DNA of 64,000 bases from Euryodendron excelsum (Eukaryota > Streptophyta > Magnoliopsida > Ericales > Pentaphylacaceae), in NCBI GenBank assembly GCA_033060915.1, contig CM065383.1, positions 13,390,001 through 13,454,000 on the forward strand, read 5' to 3'. Positions 48,287 to 60,349 of the stretch are shown in pieces; position 1 is the first letter of the stretch; each line of letters begins with the position of its first letter. Position numbers and translations under genes: made by a program. A model generated the notes under the pieces. The model was not told where the DNA came from. It did no database searches and saw nothing but the letters and a program-made list of their open reading frames with translations.

Positions 48287-48944
48287 AATGTCAAATCTTA
48301 TAAAATTTGAATTCACCGCCCTTGACATATTTAGGGATAACTATTTATCATGAATCATTGATACTGAGATCCGTCTGGCTATGAAGGCACTTGAACAAAC
48401 AATAATTGAGAAAAATGACGCATCCCAACAATATCGCGCTAAAGTAATGATTTTCTTCTGTGATCATCTTTATGAAGAATCGAAATCTGAATACCTCACC
48501 ATAAAAGATCCATTGATATTATGGACAAATTTAAAGGAAAGATACGACCACCAGAAGATCGTGATCCTTCCAAGAGCCCAATCTGATTGGATGCACCTAA
48601 GGTTGCAAGATTTTAAAGCGGTTAGTGAGTACAACTCTACAATGTTTAAAATCAACTAACAATTAAAGTTATGTAGAGAAATAATTATTGATGAAGACAT
48701 GCTAGAAAAAATATTTTTTACATTTCATGCCTCGAATGTGCTCTTACAGCAGCAATATTGAGAGTGTAAATTTAAAAAATATTTTGAGATGATATCATGT
48801 CTTCTTGTGGCTGAGCAAAATAATGAGTTGTTAATAAAAAATCATCAATCCCGACTTCCTGGTTCACCATTTCCTGAAATGAATGCAATCTCATTTAGCG
48901 GACGTGATCGCGGACGTGGCCATGGTCATGGCAGGAATAATTTT
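48287..48944 (+). pseudogene. Copia gag, N-terminal part (decayed)
   Basis: The segment translates as a UBN2-type copia gag with stops and substitutions. An initial MSNLIKFEFTALDI is followed by a stop where the family has tryptophan. A long open part (48381-48656) includes WTNLKERYDHQ and RLQDFKAVSEYNS. Further stops occur at 48657 and near 48760. It ends in a Gly/Arg/His-rich segment (SGRDRGRGHGHGRNN), after which the frame breaks at the inserted 4-kb element. Gag would form the virus-like particle. This copy cannot be functional. Confidence 0.8.
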
Positions 48945-51900
48945 TGAACCCGTGGGACTTGTAAAACTCGCGATTTTTAAAATATACTTTTGGATTTTGA
49001 AATTTGAAAGAAATAAAATTTAGAGGGTTAGCTATTCGATAGAGTCCCAAAACTTAAAATTAATATAAAGCTAGCGAAAGAAAAGTATGTTTCACAAAAT
49101 GATATCGAAGTGCACAGTGGGAAAGAAGTGGAATTTCGAGGAAAAAATTCTTGTAAGATGGAAAGACGGTGATACCCGCAATTCCTTTTGATTTCACTAC
49201 ATCTCTAGTTGGACTGGAGGGATCGAACCATAGGAATTATATATCTAAAATGAAGCTCCCTTTGAGGCTATTCTCGATAAATTCGCATTGATTTTCGTCC
49301 TAATTTTAAACTAGGTTTTCTTTCTCGTTTCTCAACAGATTTTGACAGATTAAGTGTCTAAAATTATCTACTCTTCGAGCCTGATCCTCTCGTGTTCTTG
49401 AAACTCAATTTCGTAGAGTTTTGGTCTCCCGAAAAGCACCCGAAAGCCGCTGCACCTGGTAATTTCGCATGCGATTTTACTGAACATTCAAATCAAGCTT
49501 TCTTTCTCGTTTCCCATCGGAATCGCATGAAATTTGAGTCTAATTAGATCAAATTTTTGAGAAATTTCTACCTATGGCCTCAAAATAAATGTTCGATAAG
49601 GTTTGCAATCCCGAACTCAGCAATTTCGGGCCAATGCCCACTTTCTTTTCCGTCAAATTATTACACCGTACCACCTTTGCATGGCCGGCTGCCACCTAGA
49701 CATGTAGTGCATGAAATGCACTAATAGATGTATCTATAGCACATGTTAATACCTTATTTTATTGCTAGTGCAAGGCTAAGTCCAATATATATGCACATGC
49801 ACATCAATATGACTATCACATGCATGTGGATAACACTCTAATTATAATCCTAACACCTTGCCCATTTATTGCCGATTGCACACTTGCCATATTAATATCA
49901 TATTGTTAGTGCTTGGTGTATGCATCTATATGTATATATCTATCACATGTTGCAATGAAATATACAAATCAATAGGTATAGTTTAAGCACATTGCCCCTT
50001 TCATTTCCAGTAAGCATGAACCCCCATTGGTTAGTCAAAGTTAGGGGGGTTAAATGCCATGCATGGTTAGAGAGGGAAACCGAGAGAGAGGTGAGGGAGT
50101 TTGCATGCACAAAACATAGAACCCATGCATTTGTAGCCCTTGTATTGAACACAAGGCACACTTGGACCATGCTTGGTCAAATTTGCATATTATAAAGTCA
50201 TTGCCATGGTATAATATTAGCATAGAACCTATAGTTTAATGCATAGGATTAATCTATCACACACACCCCCACCTTGCTTCCTCATTTTTCGGCCAAGTGT
50301 TGGCTGTTATAGAGAGGCATAGAGTGAGAACTATAGAGTGATAGAGAGAGATTGAACAACCGTAGAAGATAGAGAAATGAAGAGGCAAGGCATGCATGGG
50401 AGCTGCCCTATGAACCGACACCCCCATGCTCCCCCTATATGTATATACCCTGGCTGCCTTTTCCCCAAGTATTACCATTATACTTGGAGAGAATTATAGA
50501 GAGTGCAAGAGATCAGAAATTGAGAGAGAGATAGGGAGAGAACTTGCAGTCTGAGCAAAGAAATTGGAGAAGAGGGGTTTTCGGTAAGCAAGAGCAAAGA
50601 AAGGAAAGCTAATTAGGGTATAAGAATTCTTCCCCTACTACCATGAGGCTTTGCATGCATTAGCTTCTGATTTGATTGTGTATGAGTAGTTCATCAGTTG
50701 ATTTTAAGCTTTAGAGGTTTTGCATGTAATGGGTACTTATAAGAGATGGAAAAGCTTCTAGTGCACTATGTGAAATTCTTTCATGCGCGGTGATTTTCAG
50801 AGCTCAATTTCTATAGCCAAATGACATCTGATTTCAATCCTAAAATCACCAAAAGGTAGACCTTTTAAAATCCTTCAATTTAGACACCAGATTCGCACAA
50901 GAACATTGAGAATTGAAAGAGAAAACCATGTTTAAACTCAAAGAGATTTCCTGCTGCGAAAATCTGTAAAAATAGCCATTTTCGAAGGCTGTTTGGCTTA
51001 TCCAAAAATCTTATTTCGAGCTGATATTTTTTACACTTGAACTTTGAGATTTAGAAAACTTTGAGCTTTGGTTTCAGCCAAAAATTTTTAATATTCGAAT
51101 TATGGTGATTTTTCAAAGTTAGGTCGCCACAATAGAATTCTGAAACTCTGTCCTGAGACCCCTCCTTTTGACAACAGTTTTGACCCAGTTAAAGTCTTCA
51201 AAAGATTGTGAGATTTTTACTGTATCTACTGGATGTAAGGATGAGGCTTTGTACCAAAATTCAGTTCGATTGAGTATCATCTTCCTATGTTTAGAACATA
51301 TGAAATTCGGACATACTGTTGCAGGATCTTCCTTTTGGCAGCACTGTTTTGTTTTCTAAAATGCAAAATAAATACCTAGGCTTGTCCTTTAATTATAAAA
51401 TTTGGTATGGATGTTCCCTGGGATGTCTATTGGTATTTCCATAAGTTTGGAACTCGGTTGACAAGAGAATAATCAGTTCTGTCCCTTTTAGTAAACATGT
51501 GTTAGATTCGGCAGCTTAGCCGACTTGGTGAATTTTGGTGTAAGCCTAGAACCTATTCGAGTTGGAAGAGAGTTGTTTTGAGGTCTATGTTTCCAACCTC
51601 ATAAGCACTTGTTGAAGGCATTTTCATTATTGCTAAACGTGGTTAAGTATCAAGCTAAGAGTGGTTCTTTATATTAACTTCACAGCAATGCTTTGGGTAG
51701 TGTGGTGATCTTTGCGAGATAAGTAGAACGCGATTGAGGTAACCGGTTGTATACAATATGCTTCTCTTCAAATCTCTTTGCAAAAGTAGATTCCTATTGC
51801 TTCTTGAATTGTATTCCTCTTGCATATTTATGTTTGTTAAATCCTATCGTTATATGATTTTCGACTCTATTAAGTGTATTCTAACATATCCGTGTGTATT

Positions 51901-52947
51901 GTGTTCGTTGTTGAACTCCTTGATGATGCTATTTTTGGAATGTTTGTTAAATTTCATTGTTATATGATTTTTGACTCTATTAAGTGTGTTCCGATATATC
52001 CTTGTGTATTGTGTTCGTTGTTGAACTCCTTGATGATGATATTTTTGGAATGCTCGTTAAATTCCATGGTTATATGATTTTTGACTCTATTAAGTGTGTT
52101 CTGATATATCCTTGTGTATTGTGTTCGTTGTTGAACTCCTTGATGATGTTAATTTGGAATGCTCGTTATATCCCATCATTATACGATGTTTGGCTCTATT
52201 AAATATATTCCAACATATCTTTGTGTATTATGTTTGTTGTTGAACTCCTTCACAATGCTATTTTGGAACTGTTGAATTTTATTATGGCTGATGTGCCATG
52301 GAACAAGTCAACACTTGTTCAAACGCACCCGCTAGCCGTTATTAGAAATGGTTGTGGAATGATGACCCTACGGGATATTGATCATGGAATATTGATCCAT
52401 GGGATACTGGTTATTGGAATTGGTTATAATATCGTGGCACGGATGGCGTTTGGCATGATACTGAGAATGGCCGGGTATTGGGCTGTGATGGAACCTTGCA
52501 TTAATGATTGAATTATTGGAATAATTGTAATACATATTATGTTCTGATTTATTAATATCTTGTTAGTCCGATCATTTGATTTTCTTTTGAACTGACATGA
52601 TTGACTGTTGAACTCCATTTTTATTGTCCTAAGTTGAGCACGTGTACTCCTGTCGTATTGTATACTTCCTGGTTAAATTTTATTTTTCAGGTTAAGGCAA
52701 AGCAAGGAAAGAGCAATATTTTAGAACTTATCTTTTTAGAGTTGTGGATTGAGTCAGCTAATTATTAAGTTTCGAAAGCCATTGTATTGCAGAAGTTGTC
52801 TATCTTTTGTAGCCAAATTCTTAGAGACTATTTGAAAATTATAATATTGGTGACGAGATGTGGCAATTGAAGTGGTATTACTTTGGAGTTTATTTTAATT
52901 AGTTATTTTTATCTTTTTAACGGTCTGAAAAAATTCGGGTCATTACA
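48945..52947 (+). mobile_element. 4-kb insert in copia gag, probable solo LTR of a Tekay/Del-type Ty3/gypsy element
   Basis: The copia gag reading is continuous on either side of this block: GHGRNN on the left, YCGGYH on the right. The insert starts TGAACCCGTGGGACTTG and ends ATTCGGGTCATTACA, i.e. TG...CA with an inverted CCCG/CGGG pair. The phrase pair 'GGGACTTGTAAAACTCG' near the start and 'CGGGTCATTACA' at the end is familiar from large plant chromovirus LTRs. No gag or pol coding is visible, so a solo LTR or a non-coding derivative is likely. An exact target duplication was not found (left gaata, right gaact), so the left edge may be a few bases off. Confidence 0.55.
51840..52276 (+). repeat. 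Four tandem copies of a ~110-bp repeat
   Basis: Four consecutive units start at about 51840, 51950, 52060 and 52169 (110, 110, 109 and about 108 bases). Each carries TATATGATTTTTGACTCTAT (or a variant), then TTAAGTGTGTTC, TGTGTATTGTGTTCGTTG and GAACTCCTTGATGATG. The middle two units are most alike and the fourth is the most diverged, as expected when arrays grow from the centre. It lies inside the 4-kb insert. Confidence 0.9.
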
Positions 52948-53270
52948 GAACTTATTGTGGAGGTTATCATATGAGGTTTAAAAATACCACACCATACCAC
53001 CACCAGTGGAATAACTCTAAAAAAGAAAAAAGTTTACAGAATAAACCTCCTAAGAAATAGGAAGATCCTTGTTATAGGTGTGGAATGACAGGTCATTTGT
53101 CATGTACCTGCCGTACGCCCAAGCGTCTAGGAAAGCTTTACCCAGTCTCAATTAAAGATAAAGAAAAAAAATGCATAAATGCATTTTATAGATTTTGATG
53201 GCTCGGTCAATATTCCTTATCTGGATGTTTCAGATTTTTTTGAAGATGCAAGTGGAAACATGTGATGGGG
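52948..53270 (+). pseudogene. Copia gag, C-terminal part with CCHC zinc knuckle
   Basis: After the insert the gag frame resumes (YCGGYHMRFKNT) and runs through a zinc knuckle CYRCGMTGHLSCTC (about 53074-53115; spacing C-x2-C-x4-H-x4-C), the RNA-binding motif of copia gag. A TAG at about 53059 and shifts beyond 53160 interrupt it. Confidence 0.75.
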
Positions 53271-53411
53271 ATGTCCACACTAATTAATAATATTTTCTAG
53301 GTGTTCTAGTCTATTTCAGTTTATTATCATCTTTTATAATGTTACCTGCATATACTTTTTCTTTCAATAAATTATCTTGTTTTAAATAAGTAATTTTAAT
53401 ATTTTGTATAT

Positions 53412-56400
53412 AGATATATAGATTATACCAACACGTTGATTATTTCTAAAATGATTGGTGAGGGCACATGTCTGGTAGACAGTGGAATAACGCACATAAT
53501 TCTTCAAGAGAAAAATTATTTCTCACATTTAGCACTACTTGAAACTAATGTTAATACAATCTATGGCACAACAAAATTAGTTGAAGACTCCGGAATGGCC
53601 AATATAATATTGCCAAGAGGAACAAAGTTATGCATTGATGATGCATTATACTCTACTAAATCTACAAGGAGTTTGATAAAAAATATACGTTGTAATGGAT
53701 ATCATATTAAGATGACGAATGAAGATAATGTAGAATAGTTCTACATTATTTCTTATATTTCAAGAAGAAAATATATATCAGAAAAACTTACTGCATTGTC
53801 TTCTAGATTATATTATACTTCTGTAAAAGCTCAAGAATCACCTGCAGTGATGCACCAGAAGTGCTTTGACCCAAAAAATTTTATATTATGGCATGATCGT
53901 TTAAGTCATCCAAGATCAATAATAATGCGTCAAATTATTGAAAACTCACATGGACATTCGCTGAAGAACTAGAAGATTCTTTTGTCAAATGATTATACAT
54001 GTGCTGCATGTTCACAAAAAAAAATAATTGTTAGACCATTCCCTTTGAAGATAGTTTTTGAGTTCACATCATTCTTACAAAGAATTTAAGGGGATATTTG
54101 TGAGCTAATACATCCTCTATGTGAACCATTTCGTTATTTTATAGTTTTAATAGATACATCCACATGGTGATCACATGTTTATTTACTTTCTACCCGTAAT
54201 ATTGATTTTGTTAGATTTTTTACTCAAATTATTAGATTACGGGCACAATTTTCAGAATACCCCAATTAAGTCAATACGACTAGATAATGCTAAAAAATTT
54301 ACATTTCAAACCTTTAATGATTATTGTATGTCAATAGAAATTGATGTTGAACACCTAATTTCTCACACACATATACAAAATGGCATTACCGAAACTTTTA
54401 TAAAACGGCTTCAGTTTATTGCTCGACCTTTACTTATGAAAATAAAATTACATGTTTCTACTTAAGGACAACATACTGCATCATTAGTTAGAGTCCGACC
54501 AACTATTTATCATTAGTACTCACCATTACAACTTCTCATTAGTCAACAACCAAATATTTCTCAATTACAAGTTTTTGATTGTGTTGTATATATTTCAATT
54601 TCACCCCCATAGCGTACTAAAATGAGTCCTCAGCGTCAACTTGGAATTTATGTTGATTTTAATTCTCCATCTATTATTAGATATTTGGAACCCCTAATAG
54701 GCGATGGCTTCAAGGCAAGTTTTATGGATTGTTATTTTGATGATTTAGTCTTTCCATCATTAGGGAGAGAAAAGACGTGATTAGAAAAGTAACAAGAGAT
54801 CAGCTGGAATGTTTCAACAATGTCTCATATTGATTCTTGAATAAGTCAATGTGAATCCAAAATTCATAAAATTATTCATTTACAGACAATTGTAAATCAA
54901 TTGCCTGATGCATTCACCGATACAAAGAATGTGACAAAATCACATATACCAGCTACTAATACTCCAGCACGTATTGATGTTCTTGTAAGACAATCTATTA
55001 GTACAATAGCAAATGAATCTAAAACACGCCTGAAGCATAGGAGGCCTGTCGGTGCAAAAGAGAATGTTCTTAGAAAAAGAAAGACACAAGAACAAATGCA
55101 TAAGTAAGCTAGTGCTCATGAAAAAAACACAATATCGAAACTTCCTGAAGAAGAGAATCTTGAAGAAGAATTTTCAGAAGAGATACCTCTTATAAGTGAT
55201 ATGATATATGAAAATAATGAGATATCAATAAGTTATATGAATACATGAGAAAGCTAGAACAAAAGTAAGATTGTTGTCGACAATGTATTTTCATTTAAAG
55301 TAGCTCTTGGTATCGCTAGAAGTAATGAAGAGAGTGAAACACAGATAGTCAACGAATGTCGACGTAGAATTGATTGGTCAAAATGGAAAGAAGCTATTGA
55401 GGCAGAATTACACTCATTAGCAAAACGTAAAGTATTAGGACTTGTAGTCCACACACCTGAATATGTGAAACCAGTTGAATATAAATGGGTATTCATAAGA
55501 AAGCGAAATGAGAAAAATGAAATAGTACAATATAAAGCCCGACTCGTAGCACAAGATTTCTCGTAGAGACCTGGTATTGACTATGATGAGACTTACTCTT
55601 TTATAATGGATGCAATTACATTCAAATTCTTGATTAGTTTATCAGTCTCATAAGGACTGGATATGCGTCTAATAGATGCAGTGACTGCTTACTTATATGG
55701 GGAATTGGATAATGATCTATATATGAGAAGCCCTGAAGGATTTAAGATGCCTAAAGCAAGTGTTTGAAAACCACAAAATTAGTGTTCAATCAAGCTTCAA
55801 AGATTGTTATACTAGTTAAAGCAATCCGATCGCATGTGGCACAATCGTCTAAGTGAATATCTCTTAAAAGAAGCATATGTGAACAATACCATTTGCCTAT
55901 ACGTTTTCATTAAGAAATCGGAATTCGAACTTATTGTCATTGCAATCTATGTTGACAATTTGAATCTAATCGAAACTCCTGAAGAGATTATTAAAACTGT
56001 TAATTATTTAAAGGAGTTTGAAATAAAAGATCTTAGGAGAACAAAGTATTGTTTTGGATTACAGATTGAGCACTTCTCAAATGGAATTCTTGCCCATCAA
56101 TCGACATATAATGAAAAGGTTTTAAAATAGTTTTACATAGACAAAGGTCATCTATTAAGTTCTATAATCGGTGCACTTATGTATCTTGCAAATTGTACAA
56201 TACCTGATATAGCATTCTGTGTCAATTTATTAGCACGATATAGTTCTGCACCAATACAAAGACATTAGAAAAGAATTAAACATAGACTGGGTTACCCATG
56301 AAGGACAACTGATATGGGTTTATTCTATTCAAAGGAGTCACAACTTGACTTAATTGGCTATGCAGATACTGGCTACCTTTCTGATCCACATAAAGCTCGG

Positions 56401-56488
56401 TTTCAAAGTGGGTATGTGTTTACTTATGGTAACACTGTTATATCTTGGCGATCGGTAAAGCAGATATTAACTGCAGCTTCTTCAAATC
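53412..56488 (+). pseudogene. Copia pol remnant: protease, integrase, reverse transcriptase, RNase H
   Basis: Domain order protease-integrase-RT is diagnostic of Ty1/copia. The protease active site is visible as VDSGITH (53476). The integrase zinc region has LWHDRLSHP (53888-53914) and CAACS (54003). The later core is riddled with stops but shows a TFNDYCMS-like stretch near 54300. The RT begins around 55330 with WKEAIEAELHSL and KWVFIRKRNEKNEIVQYKAR, then VTAYLYGELDNDLYM and the catalytic YVDN (55950, YVDD altered). RNase H-like sequence (DLIGYADTGYLSDP) follows near 56350. The many stops and the truncation at 56488 by the Tat element make it a dead copy. Confidence 0.88.
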
Positions 56489-57090
56489 TGTAAGTGGGAT
56501 TCTCCGGGAAGGCTAGGCCGAACTCTCAAGCCCACGTGGATGAGTCCAAACTCTTTGCAAGAAAAAAAGGTTAAAATGGGTCGACCCTTAATAGGCCCAT
56601 CACATTCCGATGATTAAGTTAGCAAGCTTAATCGAGACTTAGAATGAATAAAAGCTATGTATACGTGGAGTTAGTTGTCCATACCTGGCTCTCGAGGGTT
56701 CAAATATTTATAGTGTGATCGATGGAGTGTTTTGCTCCTTGCCTACTAGCAGACCATCATGGCCTGCTGGGTAAGCATCATTGCATACCACTGACTAACT
56801 GTGTGCAGGGCCTGACTTGTAGCCGCTAAGGATTCCGGCTGACCGGACGTGCACGTCGACATCGCGTGGAAAGCCGCTCGTGCATTTAATGCAGGTCAAC
56901 TCTACATTTAATGCATAAAGACCCTAGCGATTTGGGCTTACCTTTCGCAATCTAGGTCAAGGTTGGAAGGAGGTCGGCAATTTAGGCCAGACCATCCCTT
57001 AGCTCTGATTCGGGCCGCCAAGCAACCCTACTGTAATTCGTGTAGATTGGGCCTCACCTGCTGGGTTGGGCCGTGTGCTATTCCCCGACA
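56489..57090 (-). mobile_element. 3' LTR of a Tat-lineage Ty3/gypsy element
   Basis: In element sense (minus strand) the LTR begins TGTCGGGGAATAGCACACGG (57090) and ends AGAATCCCACTTACA (56489), i.e. TG...CA, 602 bases. A TATAAATA box lies at 56705-56712 (minus). It is immediately preceded by a polypurine tract. It cuts the copia RNase H region at 56488. The solo LTR at 36763-37325 is a second family member. The matching 5' LTR would lie beyond 64000. Confidence 0.88.
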
Positions 57091-57110
57091 ATTGCCCCCC
57101 AGCCTCTGTG
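57091..57110 (-). other. Polypurine tract of the Tat element
   Basis: The minus strand reads AGAGGCTGGGGGGCAAT directly before the LTR start TGTCGGGG. A purine-rich tract here primes plus-strand DNA synthesis in LTR retrotransposons, and its position confirms the minus-strand orientation of the element. Confidence 0.7.
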
Positions 57111-57445
57111 TCGTTTTGACTTCCCAAACGGCTAAGGGCTGTAATGGTCACCCGGCCATGTGGACGGTGGGGATTTTAAAAGATCCATTGATGGGGTGCC
57201 AACGATTCGACAGTCGATGCGACGTTTCGGTAGAGCGTCATGATTGCTACTGTTTTCCTGCGCACCAATCGACGGCTTTGATGTATATAAAAAAGTGATG
57301 CCCTATCTGGTGGAAGGCACTTGGTTTTTCTTCATCTTTCTGTCTAGTGTGTGCATCGCCTGTCTTGAAACTCACCACTGTAAGTGTTCTTCAAGCCCAC
57401 ATATCGCTCGCTATTCTCTTTATTTCTCTTCATGTGCTTTGACAG

Positions 57446-59656
57446 TTGTCCCCTGATGCATCTCGTCTTCGAAGAATGCTAAATGGTCCAGCAGCCGTTG
57501 CCCCGTTTAGAGCTAGGTTCAACATCCCGGATGAGATCGGCTTAGAGCTAGTCGATCCCGAGGACCACCATATGGGTGAGACCGAAAAAGGGCTGCCGTT
57601 TCCGATAATTGCTATTGTAGAAGGGGGGCTGAGGTTTCCCCTTCATCCTCTTCTTCATAAGTTTATAGTAAAAAGTAAGGTGTCGCCCTCCCAGTTATCG
57701 TCAAACGTTTATAGGATCATCTTTGGTATGCTTGAAATTAATCGGCGCTTGGGTGTGAACTTGGGGCTCGCCGAACTGGATTATTACTATTCGCTTTGTA
57801 AGGTCAGGGGGAGTTCCAAAGTTTACCTCCGGGCTATAGACAAGTCTAGAGAGTTAGTGAAGTGTCTGCCTTTCTCCGGGAAGGGCGTTGACGACGTTAA
57901 GGTGTGGGTAACTGGGCCCTGGGAGTTCGACAACGTTCCTGAGAAGGAAAGGCTAGCGTTCCGATGCTCTAGAGTTCCCCTAGAAATAGGTTTGATGCCG
58001 ACCTCTTATTCTGTGTGTCTCTTAATTTTTGATATGGATCTAAATCTGATTGTGGCATTTTGCAAAAAAGAAGGAGAAGCGATCGAAAGCACGGGACTGG
58101 CTTGTCAACTTTGCTGACCTGAACAGGGTTTTGGACTTTCTTGGTGAGGCTAGACTGAGGCATGTTGCGCAAACCGCGTACATTTTTCTCACCTACCCGC
58201 TTCGGTACTCAACCTTTACCGCCAATACGGGTGTCCCATAGAATGTCCTTGCGAGATTGGGGAAGGAAGGTGCTGAGGGAGATTTCAAAGAGATTCCCGT
58301 CAGCGTTGTTGTTGAAAGGGCCCGTGCCCCTACTGGGGTGACAGTTGCAGTTTCTCCTCCATCGAAGCCCGTTGTCGAAGAACAACGTGAAGCCCGATCG
58401 AAGTTAAACAGTTCGACATCGAGTTCATCACCATTTACGATCCCAGACTACTGAGTTAGGATTCCAGTCAGAACCCAGGAGTCTACCCCATCTCTCGACG
58501 AAGAAGACACTATGAGTTTGAGGGAGAGGATGTTTGTTGCTGCTGGCAAGCCGCTGAAAATGGCTGGCACGACTTCTGCCGATCCTCCATCTACCAAACT
58601 AGTGACCGCACCTGTGGAGGAAGCCGCTCCTGTTCAAAAGAGGCCGAAGACTCAGCAGCAAAAGAAAAGGGCCCCCGGGTCCCAAGAAATCGAGGGGGAA
58701 AGGGGGGGTGGAGGAAGGCGGTGAGGTTGTCACAGTCACGCCGGATATTCTGGGTGCCCTATGACCACCGTCGACTCAATGATCGACCAGGCCGAAGTTG
58801 CTTTCGGTGTCATGAAGAGTGTTCTTCCGAGGAAGGATGTTGCCAAGATGGGCACAGTGAGCAACACAGGAGTGTTCATGGGGGCATTCCATGATTCCTT
58901 ACTTGTAAGTCAGCACTTCTTTTAGATCTTGGAGTTTTCGCATGTACTTGTTTTTTTTTAACGGACTTTTATTTTTTGGAACAGGGTTGTCTAAATTCTT
59001 TGGAAGCGATGACCCACCACCAGAAACTTGCTAAGGAGCACCACGAGCTTATCGAAGAGCATGGCCATTTGAAGGTGGAGTGGATCGAAGCCAACAAGGA
59101 ACGGATCACCTTCAAAAAACAGGCCGAACAAGCATCTGCCGAACTGAAGATGGTGCAGGCGGATTATAAAAAGAAAGACAAGGAAGTGACTAACCTCCAA
59201 AACAAATTTGCTGTGCAGTCCGTGGATCTGTACAAGGCAAAATTAAAGATTGAGGCACTCCAAGCCGAGGTGGCCAAGCTAAAGGCCGATGAGGAGGAGA
59301 TATAGTGGAGAGGTGAAGACAGGGGGGCCAATCGTCTGGCCATTGAGATGGCGGATCTGAGCCGCGTCATATTTCGACAAGCCTAGAGCGGTGCCCTTCA
59401 TGTCCCTGAAGTGGACAAGTTCGCCAATATTTGGCGTTTATGCCCGGATTGCTTTGATACTACTGAAGACGGCATTGTCGACCCAAAGAAGGTCGTCACC
59501 AACGTCAAATATCAACGACAACTCACTTTGGAGGCTGTCGTCAAAAAGGAGAAGGCTGAGAAGGAGAAAGCTGCTGCCAAACAGTCCAAGATTGCAGAAG
59601 GGACCGTAGATTGCCCGGCGGAGACATCTATACAGCCAAGGGAGAAGTCGGCATAA
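57446..59656 (+). pseudogene. Antisense ORF (aORF) of the Tat element, Transposase_28-like, with intron
   Basis: The coding frame lies on the plus strand, opposite to pol, between the tandem repeats and the 3' LTR. The first part (57446-57990) has DEIGLELVD, GLRFPLHPLLHKFI, LSSNVYRIIFGMLEI and VWVTGPWEFDNVPE, matching the plant 'putative gypsy-type transposon' (Transposase_28) family. A frameshift near 58050 and stops near 58240 and 58452 follow. A donor (CTT|gtaagt, 58905) and acceptor (aacag|GGT, 58984) flank an 80-base intron that keeps phase. The next exon (58985-59305) encodes a long coiled coil with heptad Leu/Lys/Glu pattern, and a tail rich in KKEKAEKEKAAAK ends at 59656. Function is unknown; a DNA- or RNA-associated role is only a guess from the coiled coil. 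Confidence 0.75.
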
Positions 59657-59808
59657 TGATTATAGCTTTTCCTTCTTTTGAACATGTTTTTTGTAACCAA
59701 CACTCCCTACTCTTAATGAAAAGTCTATTTTATCTCTTATCTTGACACTATTCCCTCCTAAATCTGCTCGATTGTTTATATTTCATTTTTTATTATATTG
59801 TAAGATTT

Positions 59809-60236
59809 CCTTCTTTGGCCGACTTGTCCAATTTGGACATGACAAGTTTTTACACTTGGTTTTTGTGGCCTTCTTTGGCCGACCTGTTCAACTTGGACAT
59901 GACCAAGTTTTTACAATTGGTTTTTGTGGCCTTCTTTGGCTAACCTGTCCAACTTGGACATGACCAAGTTTTTACACTTGATTTTTGTGGCCTTCTTTGG
60001 CCGACCTGTCCAACTTGGACAGGACTAAGTTATTACACTTGGTTTTTATGGCCTTCTTTGGCCGACCTATCCAATTTGGACAAGACTAAGTTTTTACACT
60101 TGGTTTTTATGGCCTTCTTTGGCCGACCTGTCCAACTTGGACAAAACCAAGTTTTTACACTTGATTTTTGTGGCCTTCTTTGGCCGTCCTGTTTAACTTG
60201 GACAGGACCAAGTTTTTACTCTTGGTTTTTATGGCC
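59809..60236. repeat. Seven tandem copies of a ~61-bp repeat in the Tat element
   Basis: Units start at about 59809, 59869, 59930, 59991, 60052, 60113 and 60174. Each begins CCTTCTTTGGCCGACCTGTC, continues CAACTTGGACATGACCAAG and ends TTTTTACACTTGGTTTTTGTGG with small variations. Copies differ by a few substitutions, so the array is older than the latest slippage. Its place between pol and the antisense ORF corresponds to the variable repeat-rich region of Tat/Ogre elements. Confidence 0.95.
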
Positions 60237-60349
60237 TCCTAGAGTGCTCAGAGTAGGTTTGTTTGAACAACTTCATTTTCCATTGATCTCATAAAAGCTT
60301 TACACATTTGTTGAATTGTTACATCATATGGGACTCTAAACTACTAGTA

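Noticed and set aside
51758..52202. Three staggered open frames sharing repeated peptide text
   Set aside because: They are the 110-bp tandem repeat read in shifting frames, not genes.
59809..60236. Regular repeats reminiscent of a CRISPR array
   Set aside because: Units are contiguous with no unique spacers, and the host is a plant nuclear genome.
59742..60294. Open frames with repeated LVFVAFFGRPVQLG-like text
   Set aside because: They are translations of the 61-bp tandem array inside the retroelement.
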